Positions 1 to 8,433 of a DNA stretch of 64,000 bases are shown here, in pieces. Numbering within the stretch: the first letter of the stretch is position 1; every line of letters starts with the position of its first letter. The DNA comes from Marivita sp046591575 (GTDB lineage: Bacteria; Pseudomonadota; Alphaproteobacteria; Rhodobacterales; Rhodobacteraceae). The position numbers and the translations under genes are program-made. The stretch is taken from NCBI RefSeq assembly GCF_046591575.1, contig NZ_JBIQWA010000001.1, positions 186,001-250,000 of the forward strand, read 5' to 3'. Under the pieces are notes generated by a model. That model was given only the letters and a program-made list of their open reading frames with translations. It did not search any database and was not told where the DNA came from.

Positions 1-441
1 GATGCTTTGCAACGGGCTTTCGGCCCCAACAAAGGCACAGCACGGATCGGTATCGACACGGCCGAAATAGAAATAGTCATTGATGTCAAAGCTTGGCGGC
101 TGCACCGCCCAGTTAAGCACTTCCGGCCCCATATTACCAAAAATCAGGTTGTAGGCATTGGGTTCGGACTTGCCCATGTAAATCTCGTACCCGACCCGGC
201 CCGACGCACCAGGATAGAAACCGGGCTCGAAGTCAGTTCCCAGCTTTTCTTTCCAAATGCTCGAAAACGCCCGGAAATTCCGGTCTGCCCCGCCGCCTTC
301 GCGGGTTGGAATGAAAACTTCGATATTACGTTCGGGAAAGCTTTGCGCACGCAGAATGCCGGGGCTGGCCAGGGTAAGCGCCGAGGCAGCCGCCCCGGTG
401 CCCAAAAGGGTACGGCGGGTGATGGTGTTGGTCATCTTCAT
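1..441 (-). CDS. TctC/Bug-type solute-binding protein, N-terminal part only
   Basis: This gene runs off the left window edge, so only about 147 N-terminal codons are present. The protein opens with a twin-arginine-like signal (TRRTLLGTGAAASA) ending near an A-x-A type site (ILRAQS), so it should be periplasmic. The mature start (FPERNIEVFIPTREGGGADRN) has the look of Bug/TctC receptors of tripartite tricarboxylate transporters, which bind organic acids. The start at 441 is chosen because a GGGAGGA sequence lies 5-7 bases upstream; a second in-frame ATG sits at 435. It is the last visible gene of the leftward operon that begins at 5701, 93 bases beyond the TauE-like gene. TctA/TctB membrane partners would lie outside the window. 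The family assignment is recognition-based and only the N-terminal part could be judged. Confidence 0.75.
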   Translation of the reverse strand, partial: MKMTNTITRRTLLGTGAAASALTLASPGILRAQSFPERNIEVFIPTREGGGADRNFRAFSSIWKEKLGTDFEPGFYPGASGRVGYEIYMGKSEPNAYNLIFGNMGPEVLNWAVQPPSFDINDYFYFGRVDTDPCCAFVGAESPLQSI

Positions 442-534
442 AATGTCTCCTCCCAAAAAAGATAAGATCGGTGCACCGGTTTTCGTCTTGTCTCCGCAAT
501 GGTCCCGATGCCGGGCCTTGCGGTTCGGGTCGCG

Positions 535-1290
535 TCAGGACGCGATGAAACTCGCGGCCCCTCCCCAGATCAGGCGCAGCGCCAGAAGCGTCAGAACGAC
601 GTTGAGCACGCGCAGGAAATAGCGTTCGTTGATGCGGGTCAGAGCATGGCGGCCCACCAGCGTGCCAAAAAAACCGGCGGCGATAAGAAGGGCGACAAAG
701 CCCAGCCATTGCGAAAAGACGAACCCCAAAAGGCCAAACACCACGATCTTGAGCAGATGCTGAATCGTCATCAACGCCGCATGGGTGGCCACATGCGTCA
801 TGCGATCAAGGCCCTGGCCCTTGATATAGGTTGCCACAAACGGCCCGGTGCCGCCGAAGAACATTGTCAAAAAACTGGAGAACACGCCGGTGATTGCGGC
901 GGAATCACGCAAGAAGGCGGGCGGGCGAAAGAACACCGACCAGAGAATGAAACTGCCCACCCCGATCTGGATCGCGCCTGCGGGCAGTTGCACCACCATG
1001 CTGCCGCCCAGGGTCACGCCAATCACGGCACCGATCAGGAAGGCGGGCACCACCGCGCGATGCACGTACCGCACCATGATCGCCAGCCGCCCGGCGTTCG
1101 ATCCCAGTTGCACCAGCCCGTGCACCGGGATAATCGCGGTCGCCGGTAACAGAACAGCCATGACAGCCAGCATGACAGCGCCGCCGCCGATCCCGAATGC
1201 GACCGTAATGAAAGACGCCACAAAGCTTAGCGCGGCAAGACTGCCTGCAATGGGCCAACCCAACCCGGCATGAAAGATATCGGGCGTCAT
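535..1290 (-). CDS. TauE/SafE-family membrane permease
   Basis: A 251-residue integral membrane protein with about eight hydrophobic segments. The first half contains the glycine-rich stretch FGIGGGAVMLAVMAVLLP and the second half a similar FFGGTGPFVATYI, the two internally repeated halves expected of the TauE/SafE (DUF81) family. Members of the family export or import sulfite, sulfoacetate and other small organic anions; the substrate cannot be read from the sequence. The start at 1290 overlaps the stop of the upstream gene by four bases (ATGA), which argues for translational coupling in the operon running from 5701 leftwards. A longer open frame reaches 1461, but it lies entirely inside the upstream gene and is rejected. 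In this context it may move an organic acid or a sulfonated aromatic breakdown product, which is inference. Confidence 0.8.
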   Translation of the reverse strand: MTPDIFHAGLGWPIAGSLAALSFVASFITVAFGIGGGAVMLAVMAVLLPATAIIPVHGLVQLGSNAGRLAIMVRYVHRAVVPAFLIGAVIGVTLGGSMVVQLPAGAIQIGVGSFILWSVFFRPPAFLRDSAAITGVFSSFLTMFFGGTGPFVATYIKGQGLDRMTHVATHAALMTIQHLLKIVVFGLLGFVFSQWLGFVALLIAAGFFGTLVGRHALTRINERYFLRVLNVVLTLLALRLIWGGAASFIAS

Positions 1291-2264
1291 CGCACCTGCT
1301 CCGGAAACAGTTCCTCGGGCGATACGCGGCGCGCGGCAAGGTATTGCTCGGACGAATAGCGGCAGATCGTCTCCAGCTCCTTCAGGTTTGCCGCATAGCC
1401 ATAGGGCCAGGGGTCCGGCCCCATCGCGGCACGGGTCACCTCCATCGTCTCGTTGAGCCATGGCAGCGACAGGCGGTTGGCCGACCCCAGCCAGATGTCA
1501 TCCAACCGGGCCAGCGCCATGTCGCGCGCGGTGGTGAAGCCCTGCATCAACGCCTGCGGCAGCCAAGGGTTTTCGGCCACCAGCGACTTGCGCACGGCGA
1601 TCAGATGCATGATCGGGAAATACCCGGTGCGCGCATGATACTCACGCTCGGCCGCGCCGAAATCGGGGATGATGCGGCGCAGGCGGGTGTCACCCTCCAG
1701 AAACGCTTGCGGTGGTTTGGGCGCCAGCAGCGCGTCGATCTCTCCGGCCAGCAGCAGATCCTGCAACGTCTCGCCATCGTCAATCGGCGCAACCACCATG
1801 CCGTCAGGCAGATCGAGGCTCAGCCTTTCGTGCCGCACGCCCGCGTCCAGCGCGCCGGTACGCCAGGTGATCGCGGCCGGGTCGATGCCATGCTCATCGG
1901 CGAGCAAGCCGCGCATCCAGAGCGCAGCCGTCATCTGGTATTCCGGCACACCGACGCGCTTGCCAGCCAGATCGGACAGTGTTTCGATCTCGGACCCGGT
2001 GCGCGCGAAAAACCCGCTATGCCGAAAGGCCCGACTGACAAAGGCGGGGATTGCCGTATAGGCGCACGCGCCGCGCGACACCTGCAGGACGTAGCTCGAC
2101 ACCGAAAGCTCGGTGATATCGAACCGCGCTTCCTGCACCGCGATGGGGAAAAGCTTGCCTGTTGGCAGGATGTGGCTTTCAAAGGTGACACCCTCCACCG
2201 AAACCCGGCCGTCATGCAGCGGCATGACCCGGTCGTGATCCCATGTGGCCAGCGTCAGTTTCAT
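1287..2264 (-). CDS. 4,5-dihydroxyphthalate decarboxylase-like protein (binding-protein fold)
   Basis: A 325-residue protein that begins directly with MKLTLATWDHDRVMPL and has no signal peptide, so it should be cytosolic. Length and N-terminal pattern resemble the Pht5/4,5-dihydroxyphthalate decarboxylase family, which has the fold of periplasmic NMT1-type binding proteins but acts as an enzyme, removing a carboxyl group in phthalate degradation. The segment DLAGKRVGVPEYQMTAALW is the conserved strand-helix also seen in NMT1-like receptors. It is coupled by ATGA overlaps to the ABC permease upstream and the TauE-like gene downstream. The alternative reading is a substrate-binding protein that has lost its signal; the separate exported receptor at 4715-5701 makes the enzyme reading more attractive. 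The true substrate is unknown. Confidence 0.6.
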   Translation of the reverse strand: MKLTLATWDHDRVMPLHDGRVSVEGVTFESHILPTGKLFPIAVQEARFDITELSVSSYVLQVSRGACAYTAIPAFVSRAFRHSGFFARTGSEIETLSDLAGKRVGVPEYQMTAALWMRGLLADEHGIDPAAITWRTGALDAGVRHERLSLDLPDGMVVAPIDDGETLQDLLLAGEIDALLAPKPPQAFLEGDTRLRRIIPDFGAAEREYHARTGYFPIMHLIAVRKSLVAENPWLPQALMQGFTTARDMALARLDDIWLGSANRLSLPWLNETMEVTRAAMGPDPWPYGYAANLKELETICRYSSEQYLAARRVSPEELFPEQVR

Positions 2265-3013
2265 CCACGCGCCCCCGCGTAATATTCGATCCGGCCCTCC
2301 AGCCGCGCGATCACCTCAGCCAGCGTCAAAGCAAAGGCGAAAAGGATCAGGATGAGCGCCCAGAAATGCGCCATCAGGAAGTTCTGCGAATAGAGGCTGA
2401 ACAGCGCGCCGACGCCGATGATTGACACCAGCAGCTGACCAATCACCACACCTTTGACGCCCCGGATCACCCCCAGACGGATGCCCGCGAGTATCTCGGG
2501 CATCGCTGACAGCAGGATAATGCGGAACCGCGCCCACCGCGATGCACCAAAGGAATGCGACATCTCGATCAGCGACGGCGAGACGTGCAGAACCCCGGCC
2601 CGCGTATCAAGCGCGATGATCCAGACCGCGAACATGAAGACGGTCACGATCACCGTCGGCATCCCCATACCGAAAAGGATCATGATGACCGGCACCAGCG
2701 CAGACAAAGGAGCGGACAGGAAGATGTTGACCCACATGTTCAGCAGGTTGTCGGCAGCCTTGACCAGCCCCATCAACATACCCAGCCCGATGCCCAAAAC
2801 CACGGCCAGCGCCAGCCCGCCCAGATAGGCAGCGACTGTGATCTGCGCGGCCTCGAAAAAGCTGGGCGTTGTTACCACCTCGGGCAATGCCAGCAGCACG
2901 TCTGACAGCGGCGGAAACAGCAGCAAAAGCTCGAATTGGCCGACGATTTCCCAAAGTGCCGCCCAAAACAGCAGCGCAGCGATGCGCGGGATTTTGAAGC
3001 CGTAGACCTCCAT
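2261..3013 (-). CDS. ABC transporter permease (SsuC/TauC/NrtB type)
   Basis: An inner-membrane permease of about 250 residues with six or so hydrophobic segments and the cytoplasmic EAA-type loop near SHSFGASRWARFRIILLSAMPEIL, where it docks on the ATPase. It belongs to the nitrate/sulfonate/taurine-type importer permeases. The start at 3013 is preferred over the ATG at 3028 because GGAG lies seven bases upstream; the longer form would overlap the ATPase gene. It is the second of two different permeases in the operon (the other is 3830-4645), so the importer probably uses a heterodimeric channel. Its stop overlaps the start of the decarboxylase-like gene by four bases. Confidence 0.85.
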   Translation of the reverse strand: MEVYGFKIPRIAALLFWAALWEIVGQFELLLLFPPLSDVLLALPEVVTTPSFFEAAQITVAAYLGGLALAVVLGIGLGMLMGLVKAADNLLNMWVNIFLSAPLSALVPVIMILFGMGMPTVIVTVFMFAVWIIALDTRAGVLHVSPSLIEMSHSFGASRWARFRIILLSAMPEILAGIRLGVIRGVKGVVIGQLLVSIIGVGALFSLYSQNFLMAHFWALILILFAFALTLAEVIARLEGRIEYYAGARG

Positions 3014-3017
3014 GCGC

Positions 3018-3830
3018 CTACTCCACATAGGCCCGCAGGCCGCTCCAGATGTCGTCGATCAGGTCGAGGTATTCGGGATTGCGGCGGATCATGTCGGGAT
3101 CGCCGGAACGGTCGATCTCGGGCGTGACGATCTTGTTCAGGCGTCCGGGGCGCGGTGACAAAAGCACGATACGGTCCGACAGATAAACCGCTTCCTCGAT
3201 CGAGTGGGTGACGAGAATGAAGGTCTTCTTCTCGATCTCGCGCAGGCGGATCAGGTCTTCCTGAAACTTGCGCCGGGTCTGTTCATCGACCGCCGAAAAC
3301 GGCTCGTCCATCAGCAGGACATCTGCATCCACCGCCAGCGCGCGGGCCAGACCGACGCGCTGGCGCATCCCGCCGGACAGCTCGTGCGGATACTTGTCCT
3401 CGAACCCGGCCAGCCCCACCTCGTTCACATAGTGACGCGCGCGCTCTTCACGTTCGGCCTTGCCGACGCCCTGCAATTCCAACCCAAAGGCCGCGTTGCG
3501 CAGCACCGTCGCCCAGGGCATCAGAGCGAAATCCTGAAAGACGAAGGCCCGTTCCGGCCCCGGTCCGGTCACGGGCACGCCGTTGACCGCCACATCGCCC
3601 TCGGTCGGCTTCAGCAACCCTGCGATGATCTTGAGCAACGTGGTCTTTCCACAGCCCGATGGGCCCAGAAGCGAGGTCATTTCGCCCCGATTGAAATCGA
3701 GGTGGATGTCCTTGAGCGCGGTGACGGTGCCGCCATAGATCTTGTGAACACCGCGCACTTCAATCACCGCCTCGGGGGTCGCGGCGACAGGGGTGCGTTC
3801 GGTTGAGTGGAGTGGAGTTGGCATGTTCAT
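3018..3830 (-). CDS. ABC transporter ATP-binding protein (SsuB/TauB type)
   Basis: The ATPase of the importer, about 270 residues. It has Walker A (GPSGCGKTTLLK), the Q-loop region (FVFQDFALMPW), the signature LSGGMRQRVGLARALA, Walker B (VLLMDEPFSAVD) and the H-loop (LVTHSIEEA), so all catalytic elements are intact. It energises import through the two flanking permeases. The start is placed at 3830 (MNMPTPLH), where ATG overlaps the TGA of the preceding permease by one base. An open frame continues upstream to 4322, but that stretch is the permease gene in another frame. The C-terminal tail after the H-loop is the usual length for nitrate/taurine-type ATPases. Confidence 0.93.
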   Translation of the reverse strand: MNMPTPLHSTERTPVAATPEAVIEVRGVHKIYGGTVTALKDIHLDFNRGEMTSLLGPSGCGKTTLLKIIAGLLKPTEGDVAVNGVPVTGPGPERAFVFQDFALMPWATVLRNAAFGLELQGVGKAEREERARHYVNEVGLAGFEDKYPHELSGGMRQRVGLARALAVDADVLLMDEPFSAVDEQTRRKFQEDLIRLREIEKKTFILVTHSIEEAVYLSDRIVLLSPRPGRLNKIVTPEIDRSGDPDMIRRNPEYLDLIDDIWSGLRAYVE

Positions 3831-4645
3831 CACGCGCCTCGCTTTTCTGGGCGGAAGAGGGAAGTTTCCACACGGTGCAAGAGCGACACCGCGATCACCG
3901 CGAAGGCCACAATCGAAAAGATTGCCGCATACATATGCGCGAATTTGGCCACCGAGCGGTTGAAGGTGATCAGGTCGCCGATGCCGGTGGGGGTAATCAA
4001 AAGTTCGGCCAGCACGACGCCGGAAAAGCCTTCGGCAACGCCCAGCCGGATTCCGGCGAACATCATCGGGCTGGCGGCGGGCAGGATGATCTTGAACACC
4101 TGCTGGCGGCGGCTGCCCATGAAAGACTGGCTCATGTCCACCAGCGACGGCGGTACGTTGCGCACCGCCTTGTAGCTGTTGATGGCGATCACCGGCATCG
4201 CAAGCATACAGACAGCAAGCACCTTGGAGGTCAGGCCGATGCCATAGACGAAGGTGATGAGCGGAATGAGTGCCGCCATCGGAGCGGCCTGCATGGTGAT
4301 AAAAACCGGCAGCGTGATCCATTCCACATCACGGCGCAGCCCCATCAGCACACCGGCGCTGACCCCGATACCAAGCGAGATCACCAGCCCGATCACCAGC
4401 GGTTCGAGCGTGCGGCCATAGGCAGAAATCATTGATCCGTCGGCCAGCATCTCCCACAGCGCAGCCATCGTCTCTAAGAAGGTGGGGAAGGCCCAGTTGA
4501 AATTGGTGCGCCCGGCGATTTCCCAGATTGCGAAAAACAACGCCAAGGACGCCAGCCGCCACATCAAAGGCGTGCCGCCGAGCATATCGAAGGCGCGGCT
4601 CGTCGGGCCGGGGATCACTCCGGGATCGGTTTGCGTGTTCGCCAT
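3830..4645 (-). CDS. ABC transporter permease (SsuC/TauC/NrtB type)
   Basis: A 271-residue inner-membrane permease with several transmembrane segments and an EAA-like loop around SQSFMGSRRQQVFKIILPAASP. It resembles the other permease of the operon (2261-3013) only in general family features, so the two probably form an asymmetric channel. It lies between the binding-protein gene, from which it is separated by 69 bases, and the ATPase gene, which it overlaps by one base. The start at 4645 has no strong Shine-Dalgarno sequence; the following residues MANTQTDPGVIPG are a plausible short cytoplasmic tail before the first membrane helix. Confidence 0.87.
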   Translation of the reverse strand: MANTQTDPGVIPGPTSRAFDMLGGTPLMWRLASLALFFAIWEIAGRTNFNWAFPTFLETMAALWEMLADGSMISAYGRTLEPLVIGLVISLGIGVSAGVLMGLRRDVEWITLPVFITMQAAPMAALIPLITFVYGIGLTSKVLAVCMLAMPVIAINSYKAVRNVPPSLVDMSQSFMGSRRQQVFKIILPAASPMMFAGIRLGVAEGFSGVVLAELLITPTGIGDLITFNRSVAKFAHMYAAIFSIVAFAVIAVSLLHRVETSLFRPEKRGA

Positions 4646-4714
4646 TGGGGTCTGTCCTAGCGCTTGGGTCGAACATGGCCCGCGCCGATCACAGGCGCGG
4701 GCGGAACAGGCGCG

Positions 4715-5701
4715 TTACTGCGCCGCCTTGGCCGCGTCGAGCGCGGTGAAATCCCAGAAATCGGTCGGATCAATCGCTTCGGGGTCCATCTCTACCTGTC
4801 CGGCGGCCGACAGAAAGGCGATGTCGTCGCGCGCATCCTGTGGCTCTCCGCCATCAAGCGGGTAAATGCCGTTTTCGGTTGCTTCGGTGAAATAGGGCAC
4901 CGCTTCGGCGGCCACGTCTTCGGGCAGATCGGGCAACAGGTTATATTGCGCCCGCAACTCGCCCACGATGGCGGGGTTATCCGCGATATCCTGCCAGGTG
5001 CGCAGCAGTTCCTCGACGAATATCTGGATGTCATCAGCCCGAGAGTCGAGCGTTTCGGCGCTGGCGTAAAGCGCCTCGTCGGTGGCGTTCACCCCATCAA
5101 GCGGCAGGCGCATGAACTTCTCGCCACCTCTTTCCTGCAACAGCCGGAAATTGGTCGCATCCACGATCGACGCATTGATCGTGCCCTGCAGCATCGCACC
5201 CGCGCGCACTTCGGAGCCGGGCACGTAGGACATGTTGGAATATTCGATGTCGTGCACCTGCTCCATAAGACGCATCAGCGCCTCTGTACCCGATCCACGC
5301 GAATGCACGGTGACTTCCTCTCCGTCCAGATCCTCCCATCCGGAATAGACCTCGGAATTTACGACCGGAAAGAACAGCAGTGTCGACATGCGGTAGAACA
5401 TACGCAGCGGAGCCTGCGAATTGGCCATAAATGCGTAGGGCGCGCCGACGCCGATCTCGACTTCGCCGGACAGGGCGGCTTGCACGGCAACATCCTCGGA
5501 ATTGAAGAAGGTCATCTCCATCGGGACGCCGCGTTCCTGTGTGCGCTCCATCGCAATCAGCAGGTTCAGGCTTTCGACGCTGGCAATATCGCCAAGACCC
5601 ACGCGCAGCGGGTCCGATTGCGCCAACGCGCCGGTGACCATCATCGCCAGCGCGGCAGCACCGCCGGTGGCTTTCAGGATCAATCTTCTGGACAGTGACA
5701 T
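4715..5701 (-). CDS. ABC transporter substrate-binding protein (NMT1/TauA-like)
   Basis: A 328-residue periplasmic receptor and the first gene of the import operon. It has a signal peptide with a twin-arginine-like start (SRRLILKATGGAAALAMMV) and a likely cleavage at GALA-QSD. The mature protein has the NMT1/TAXI-like layout: an early glycine-rich strand, SGEVEIGVGAPYAFMANSQ, and later a segment with GSGTEALMRLMEQ. The start is well supported by GGGAGGAG six to eight bases upstream. It would deliver the ligand to the permeases encoded immediately downstream. The ligand is unknown; the neighbouring phthalate-decarboxylase-like and FAH-family genes suggest an aromatic or dicarboxylic acid. Confidence 0.85.
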   Translation of the reverse strand: MSLSRRLILKATGGAAALAMMVTGALAQSDPLRVGLGDIASVESLNLLIAMERTQERGVPMEMTFFNSEDVAVQAALSGEVEIGVGAPYAFMANSQAPLRMFYRMSTLLFFPVVNSEVYSGWEDLDGEEVTVHSRGSGTEALMRLMEQVHDIEYSNMSYVPGSEVRAGAMLQGTINASIVDATNFRLLQERGGEKFMRLPLDGVNATDEALYASAETLDSRADDIQIFVEELLRTWQDIADNPAIVGELRAQYNLLPDLPEDVAAEAVPYFTEATENGIYPLDGGEPQDARDDIAFLSAAGQVEMDPEAIDPTDFWDFTALDAAKAAQ

Positions 5702-5774
5702 GTCGCTCCTCCCTTATGCATGTCGAATAATGTGTCGCCGGGCCGGTGTTTGCGGCTCTTTTGGCGGGTGGTCT

Positions 5775-6503
5775 TTACTCCTCTTTGAACAAGCGGTCGG
5801 ACACCGATTCCAGGTGACGTCGCATGGCAGCCTGAGCGCCGATGCGGTCGCGCGCTTCGATTGCGGCAACGATCGCTTCATGTTCTGCAAAGCTTGAATG
5901 ATCGCTTGGCGGGCGCGGCGTGGAGCGCATGACCGCATCGAAAGCCACAGCACGTCGCACCTTGTTCAATTGGTCAAACAGACCGAGCAACAACAAATTG
6001 TCCGCAGCTTCGGCAATCGACCGATGAAAGCTATCATCCTGAAGCTCGTATTCCTCCCAGCTTTGCGCAGCTTGACTGCGCTCCTGCGCAAGCCGCATCC
6101 GGGTGATCGCCTCGACCGAAGAATTCAGCGCAGCCTCACTGGCAAGCGCCGGTTCGATACAGACCCGCGCCCGGACCATGCGTAATGGCGTCAGCTGCCG
6201 GGCCACATCGTTTGTCCAGTCAGAACTGCTGGAAAAACCACCTTGCCCGGTGCGGGACACAAAGGTGCCCTTGCCGACATGCCGCCAGATCGTTCCGTCC
6301 CGCTCCAGCGCATCCAAACCGCGCCGCAGTGCGCCCCGTGACATATCCAAATCGACAATCAACTTGCGTTCTGGCGGCAACCTATCGCCGGGGGCATAGG
6401 CACCCTCGTCAATATAGCTGCGCAGCCGTTCAACCGTGTCGCGCGCATCCGCAGGCCGTTCTGCCGGGACCGAATCCCAATATTGGTTATCCAATTTGCT
6501 CAT
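5775..6503 (-). CDS. GntR-family regulator with FCD domain
   Basis: A 242-residue DNA-binding repressor-type protein. Residues about 13-75 form the winged helix typical of GntR proteins (RLRSYIDEGAYAPGDRLPPE, then DLDMSRGALRRGLDALERDG and GTFVSR). Residues about 95-225 form an all-helical FCD ligand-binding domain, with metal- or acid-binding candidates in DDSFHRSIAEAADN and HEAIVAAIEARD. FadR-subfamily regulators of this build usually sense an organic acid of the pathway they control. The gene sits between the import operon and the divergent FAH-family gene, the expected place for a local regulator. The start at 6503 lies inside an ATTGG/CCAAT inverted repeat, so autoregulation is likely; the upstream reading frame to 6935 is not credible. 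Confidence 0.88.
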   Translation of the reverse strand: MSKLDNQYWDSVPAERPADARDTVERLRSYIDEGAYAPGDRLPPERKLIVDLDMSRGALRRGLDALERDGTIWRHVGKGTFVSRTGQGGFSSSSDWTNDVARQLTPLRMVRARVCIEPALASEAALNSSVEAITRMRLAQERSQAAQSWEEYELQDDSFHRSIAEAADNLLLLGLFDQLNKVRRAVAFDAVMRSTPRPPSDHSSFAEHEAIVAAIEARDRIGAQAAMRRHLESVSDRLFKEE

Positions 6504-6512
6504 TGGTCCAAT
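6482..6512. promoter_or_regulatory. Candidate GntR/FadR operator: ATTGG/CCAAT inverted repeats
   Basis: Two inverted repeats built from the same half-sites lie side by side: ATTGG-TTAT-CCAAT at 6482-6495 and ATTGG-T-CCAAT at 6502-6512. The second is centred on the regulator's start codon and the first lies just inside its coding region. FadR-subfamily regulators often bind TGGNCCA-like palindromes near their own promoter, so this is a reasonable autoregulatory operator. An AT-rich stretch follows to about 6600, up to the divergent FAH-family gene. Confidence 0.4.
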
Positions 6513-6635
6513 GATTACGCCGAAAATTGGGTAAATCAATGAATTTTTTTGTATGCGTACAGATTGGTTTGAATTGATCTGTAATTGCTTTGCCGATAAA
6601 GACACGCCACAGACAAAAACCAAAGGGAGTGTTCC

Positions 6636-7319
6636 ATGTCCGAATTCGTGATCCCCGTGCCACCCACCGTGACGGTTCCCGTCGCCAGCGGCGGCGTGTT
6701 TCCCGTGCGCCGGGTCTATTGCATCGGTCGCAATTACGCCGCCCACGCGGTTGAGATGGGGCACGACCCGGATCGGGAACCACCGTTCTTTTTTCAGAAG
6801 AACCCGGACGACCTGAACACCAGCGGCACATTCCCCTATCCGCACCAGAGCAAGGACGTACATCACGAGGCCGAAGTGGCTGTTTTTCTGAAATCGGGCG
6901 GCACGGACATCACCATCGAAGACGCGCTGGACCACGTCTATGGCTACGCACTTTCCCTTGATATGACCCGCCGCGATCTACAGGGCGTGGCGAAAAAAAT
7001 GGGCCGCCCGTGGGAGATCGGCAAAGCTTTCCACGCCTCTGCCCCCGTCGGCCCGATCCATACTGTTGAGGAGGTCGGTCATCTGGATCACGGTCGCATC
7101 GCGCTCAATGTGAATGGAACGCTGAAACAAGAGGGCGATCTAAATCAGATGATCTGGAAAGTGCCGGAGATGATTGCGTATCTGTCAGAATATTATGAAC
7201 TTGCTGCCGGTGACGTGATCCTGTCCGGAACCCCCTCCGGCGTAGGCCCCGTTCAGAAAGGCGATGAAATGGAAATCAGCGCCGAGGGCCTTGGCACGAT
7301 GACAGTCAAGGTCACGTGA
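6636..7319 (+). CDS. Fumarylacetoacetate hydrolase-family enzyme (fumarylpyruvate hydrolase-like)
   Basis: A 227-residue cytosolic hydrolase of the FAH superfamily. The N-terminal signature RRVYCIGRNYAAHAVEMGHD, the metal-ligand region HHEAEVAVFLKSGG and the C-terminal VILSGTPSGVGPVQKGDE are all present. Small members starting this way are usually fumarylpyruvate hydrolases of the gentisate pathway or acylpyruvate hydrolases, which cut a carbon-carbon bond in ring-cleavage products using a divalent metal. The start is supported by GGGAG seven bases upstream. It is divergent from the GntR regulator and the importer, which fits a locus for uptake and breakdown of an aromatic acid. The exact substrate is inferred from family and context only. 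Confidence 0.85.
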   Translation: MSEFVIPVPPTVTVPVASGGVFPVRRVYCIGRNYAAHAVEMGHDPDREPPFFFQKNPDDLNTSGTFPYPHQSKDVHHEAEVAVFLKSGGTDITIEDALDHVYGYALSLDMTRRDLQGVAKKMGRPWEIGKAFHASAPVGPIHTVEEVGHLDHGRIALNVNGTLKQEGDLNQMIWKVPEMIAYLSEYYELAAGDVILSGTPSGVGPVQKGDEMEISAEGLGTMTVKVT

Positions 7320-7489
7320 ACGCTGCAATGGCCCCCGAAGTGCCCTAACCTAGACATTTCAGCGGTTTGTTCATCCGGTTCGGAGTGAGGCGGCATTCGC
7401 CTAACTTTCGCAAAAGGCCCGAAGGGATGAACAATCCGCCATATTGCCAGCCCCACGGATGCAGGGGCTGCAAAATACCGGCGTATGAT

Positions 7490-7765
7490 CTACTCCGTTC
7501 GCCGCCAATGCTCCCAGCGGAAGCGAGACACGCGATACGCATCCATGAATGCAATGGCATGGATCATGAAGCCACCCGCATATCGGCCCACGAAACTATG
7601 ATCCGGTGTGGTCAGATTATAGCTCACCCAAGCCAGCGTCAGACCCGCGAACGCCATCATCAAACCGCGCGACGCCTGCCCATTTAGCACCTGCCCCATG
7701 CCTGTCAGGACAGAGGCCACAACAAGCACCACATACGGGTGTACCGGTTTTCTTGCGTCACTCAC
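7490..7765 (-). CDS. Small membrane protein, unknown
   Basis: A 91-residue protein with about three hydrophobic segments (YVVLVVASVLTGMGQVLNG, GLMMAFAGLTLAWVSYNL and FMIHAIAFMDAYRVSRF). The pattern GMGQVLNGQASRG resembles the GxGQxYxG turn in TM2-like and related small membrane proteins, but I do not recognise a specific family. Its start overlaps the stop of the preceding gene by four bases, so it is the last gene of the operon that begins with the small membrane proteins near 11160. Nothing in the sequence indicates a catalytic role. Confidence 0.65.
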   Translation of the reverse strand: MSDARKPVHPYVVLVVASVLTGMGQVLNGQASRGLMMAFAGLTLAWVSYNLTTPDHSFVGRYAGGFMIHAIAFMDAYRVSRFRWEHWRRTE

Positions 7766-8433
7766 GCCGCACCTTTCCTGATGTCATGTTCTATCGCGCA
7801 TGCCAGATCCAACAAACGTTGAACATCCGACCGGACCAGTTGGTCCTGCTCGTATTGCGGCTGTCTGGTCAGCAGATAGTGGCCGCGCACACTTTCGGAG
7901 ACGCGCCAGATCAAACGGATTCCCCGTGGCGTGACAAGAAGCTCTTTTCCGCGGTCATCCGAAACCAGATCCGCGACATGCGGTGCAAGCAGATCCAGAA
8001 ATGGGTAAACACCGGTTGGGTCATCCGTACGGATGACAGCATGTTCGTGCCAGTCTGGCGGCGTTGCCACCGTTTCGCGAAAAGATCCGTGCGGCGAAAA
8101 GAACTCTGTATTCGCAGGTCGGATCATCATGTCAAAAACCGCAGGAATCGGCAGCTGACGCTCCAGGGTCACCGACAGCCAAAGGATGGGCAATTTGCGA
8201 AGCTGAACGGTGTCAGAAATGAGCTTCAGCTCGGCGGGACCACCGCCGAACTGCCCGACCAGATCCGGATAAGACCGCCCGGAATGTACCATTTCGGCCT
8301 GATCAAGAACGCCTTTGCAATTGTCGAAAACGGACAAGCGGCGCGCCTTTGCCTGCCGCTTGTCCCGGTTGTGCAGCCAAAACAGCGCACCGGCACCGCC
8401 GCCCGCGGCGAGAACCAGGGCTGCCTCGTTCAT
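7762..8433 (-). CDS. Conserved-looking protein of unknown function
   Basis: A 223-residue protein with a hydrophobic N-terminus (ALVLAAGGGAGALFWL) that could be a membrane anchor, followed by a basic stretch (RDKRQAKARRL). The rest looks soluble, with alternating strands and helices. I do not recognise a domain. It overlaps the universal stress gene upstream and the small membrane gene downstream by four bases each, so it is translated as part of the transporter operon. The anchor followed by positive charges suggests the bulk lies in the cytoplasm, possibly on the inner face of the membrane beside the permease. Confidence 0.6.
   Translation of the reverse strand: MNEAALVLAAGGGAGALFWLHNRDKRQAKARRLSVFDNCKGVLDQAEMVHSGRSYPDLVGQFGGGPAELKLISDTVQLRKLPILWLSVTLERQLPIPAVFDMMIRPANTEFFSPHGSFRETVATPPDWHEHAVIRTDDPTGVYPFLDLLAPHVADLVSDDRGKELLVTPRGIRLIWRVSESVRGHYLLTRQPQYEQDQLVRSDVQRLLDLACAIEHDIRKGAA

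Noticed and set aside
1344..2282. 312-codon open frame on the plus strand
   Set aside because: Antisense to the decarboxylase-like gene; Arg/Gln/His-rich with no domain.
4664..5698. 344-codon open frame on the plus strand
   Set aside because: Exactly antisense to the NMT1-like receptor gene, with no recognisable motif.
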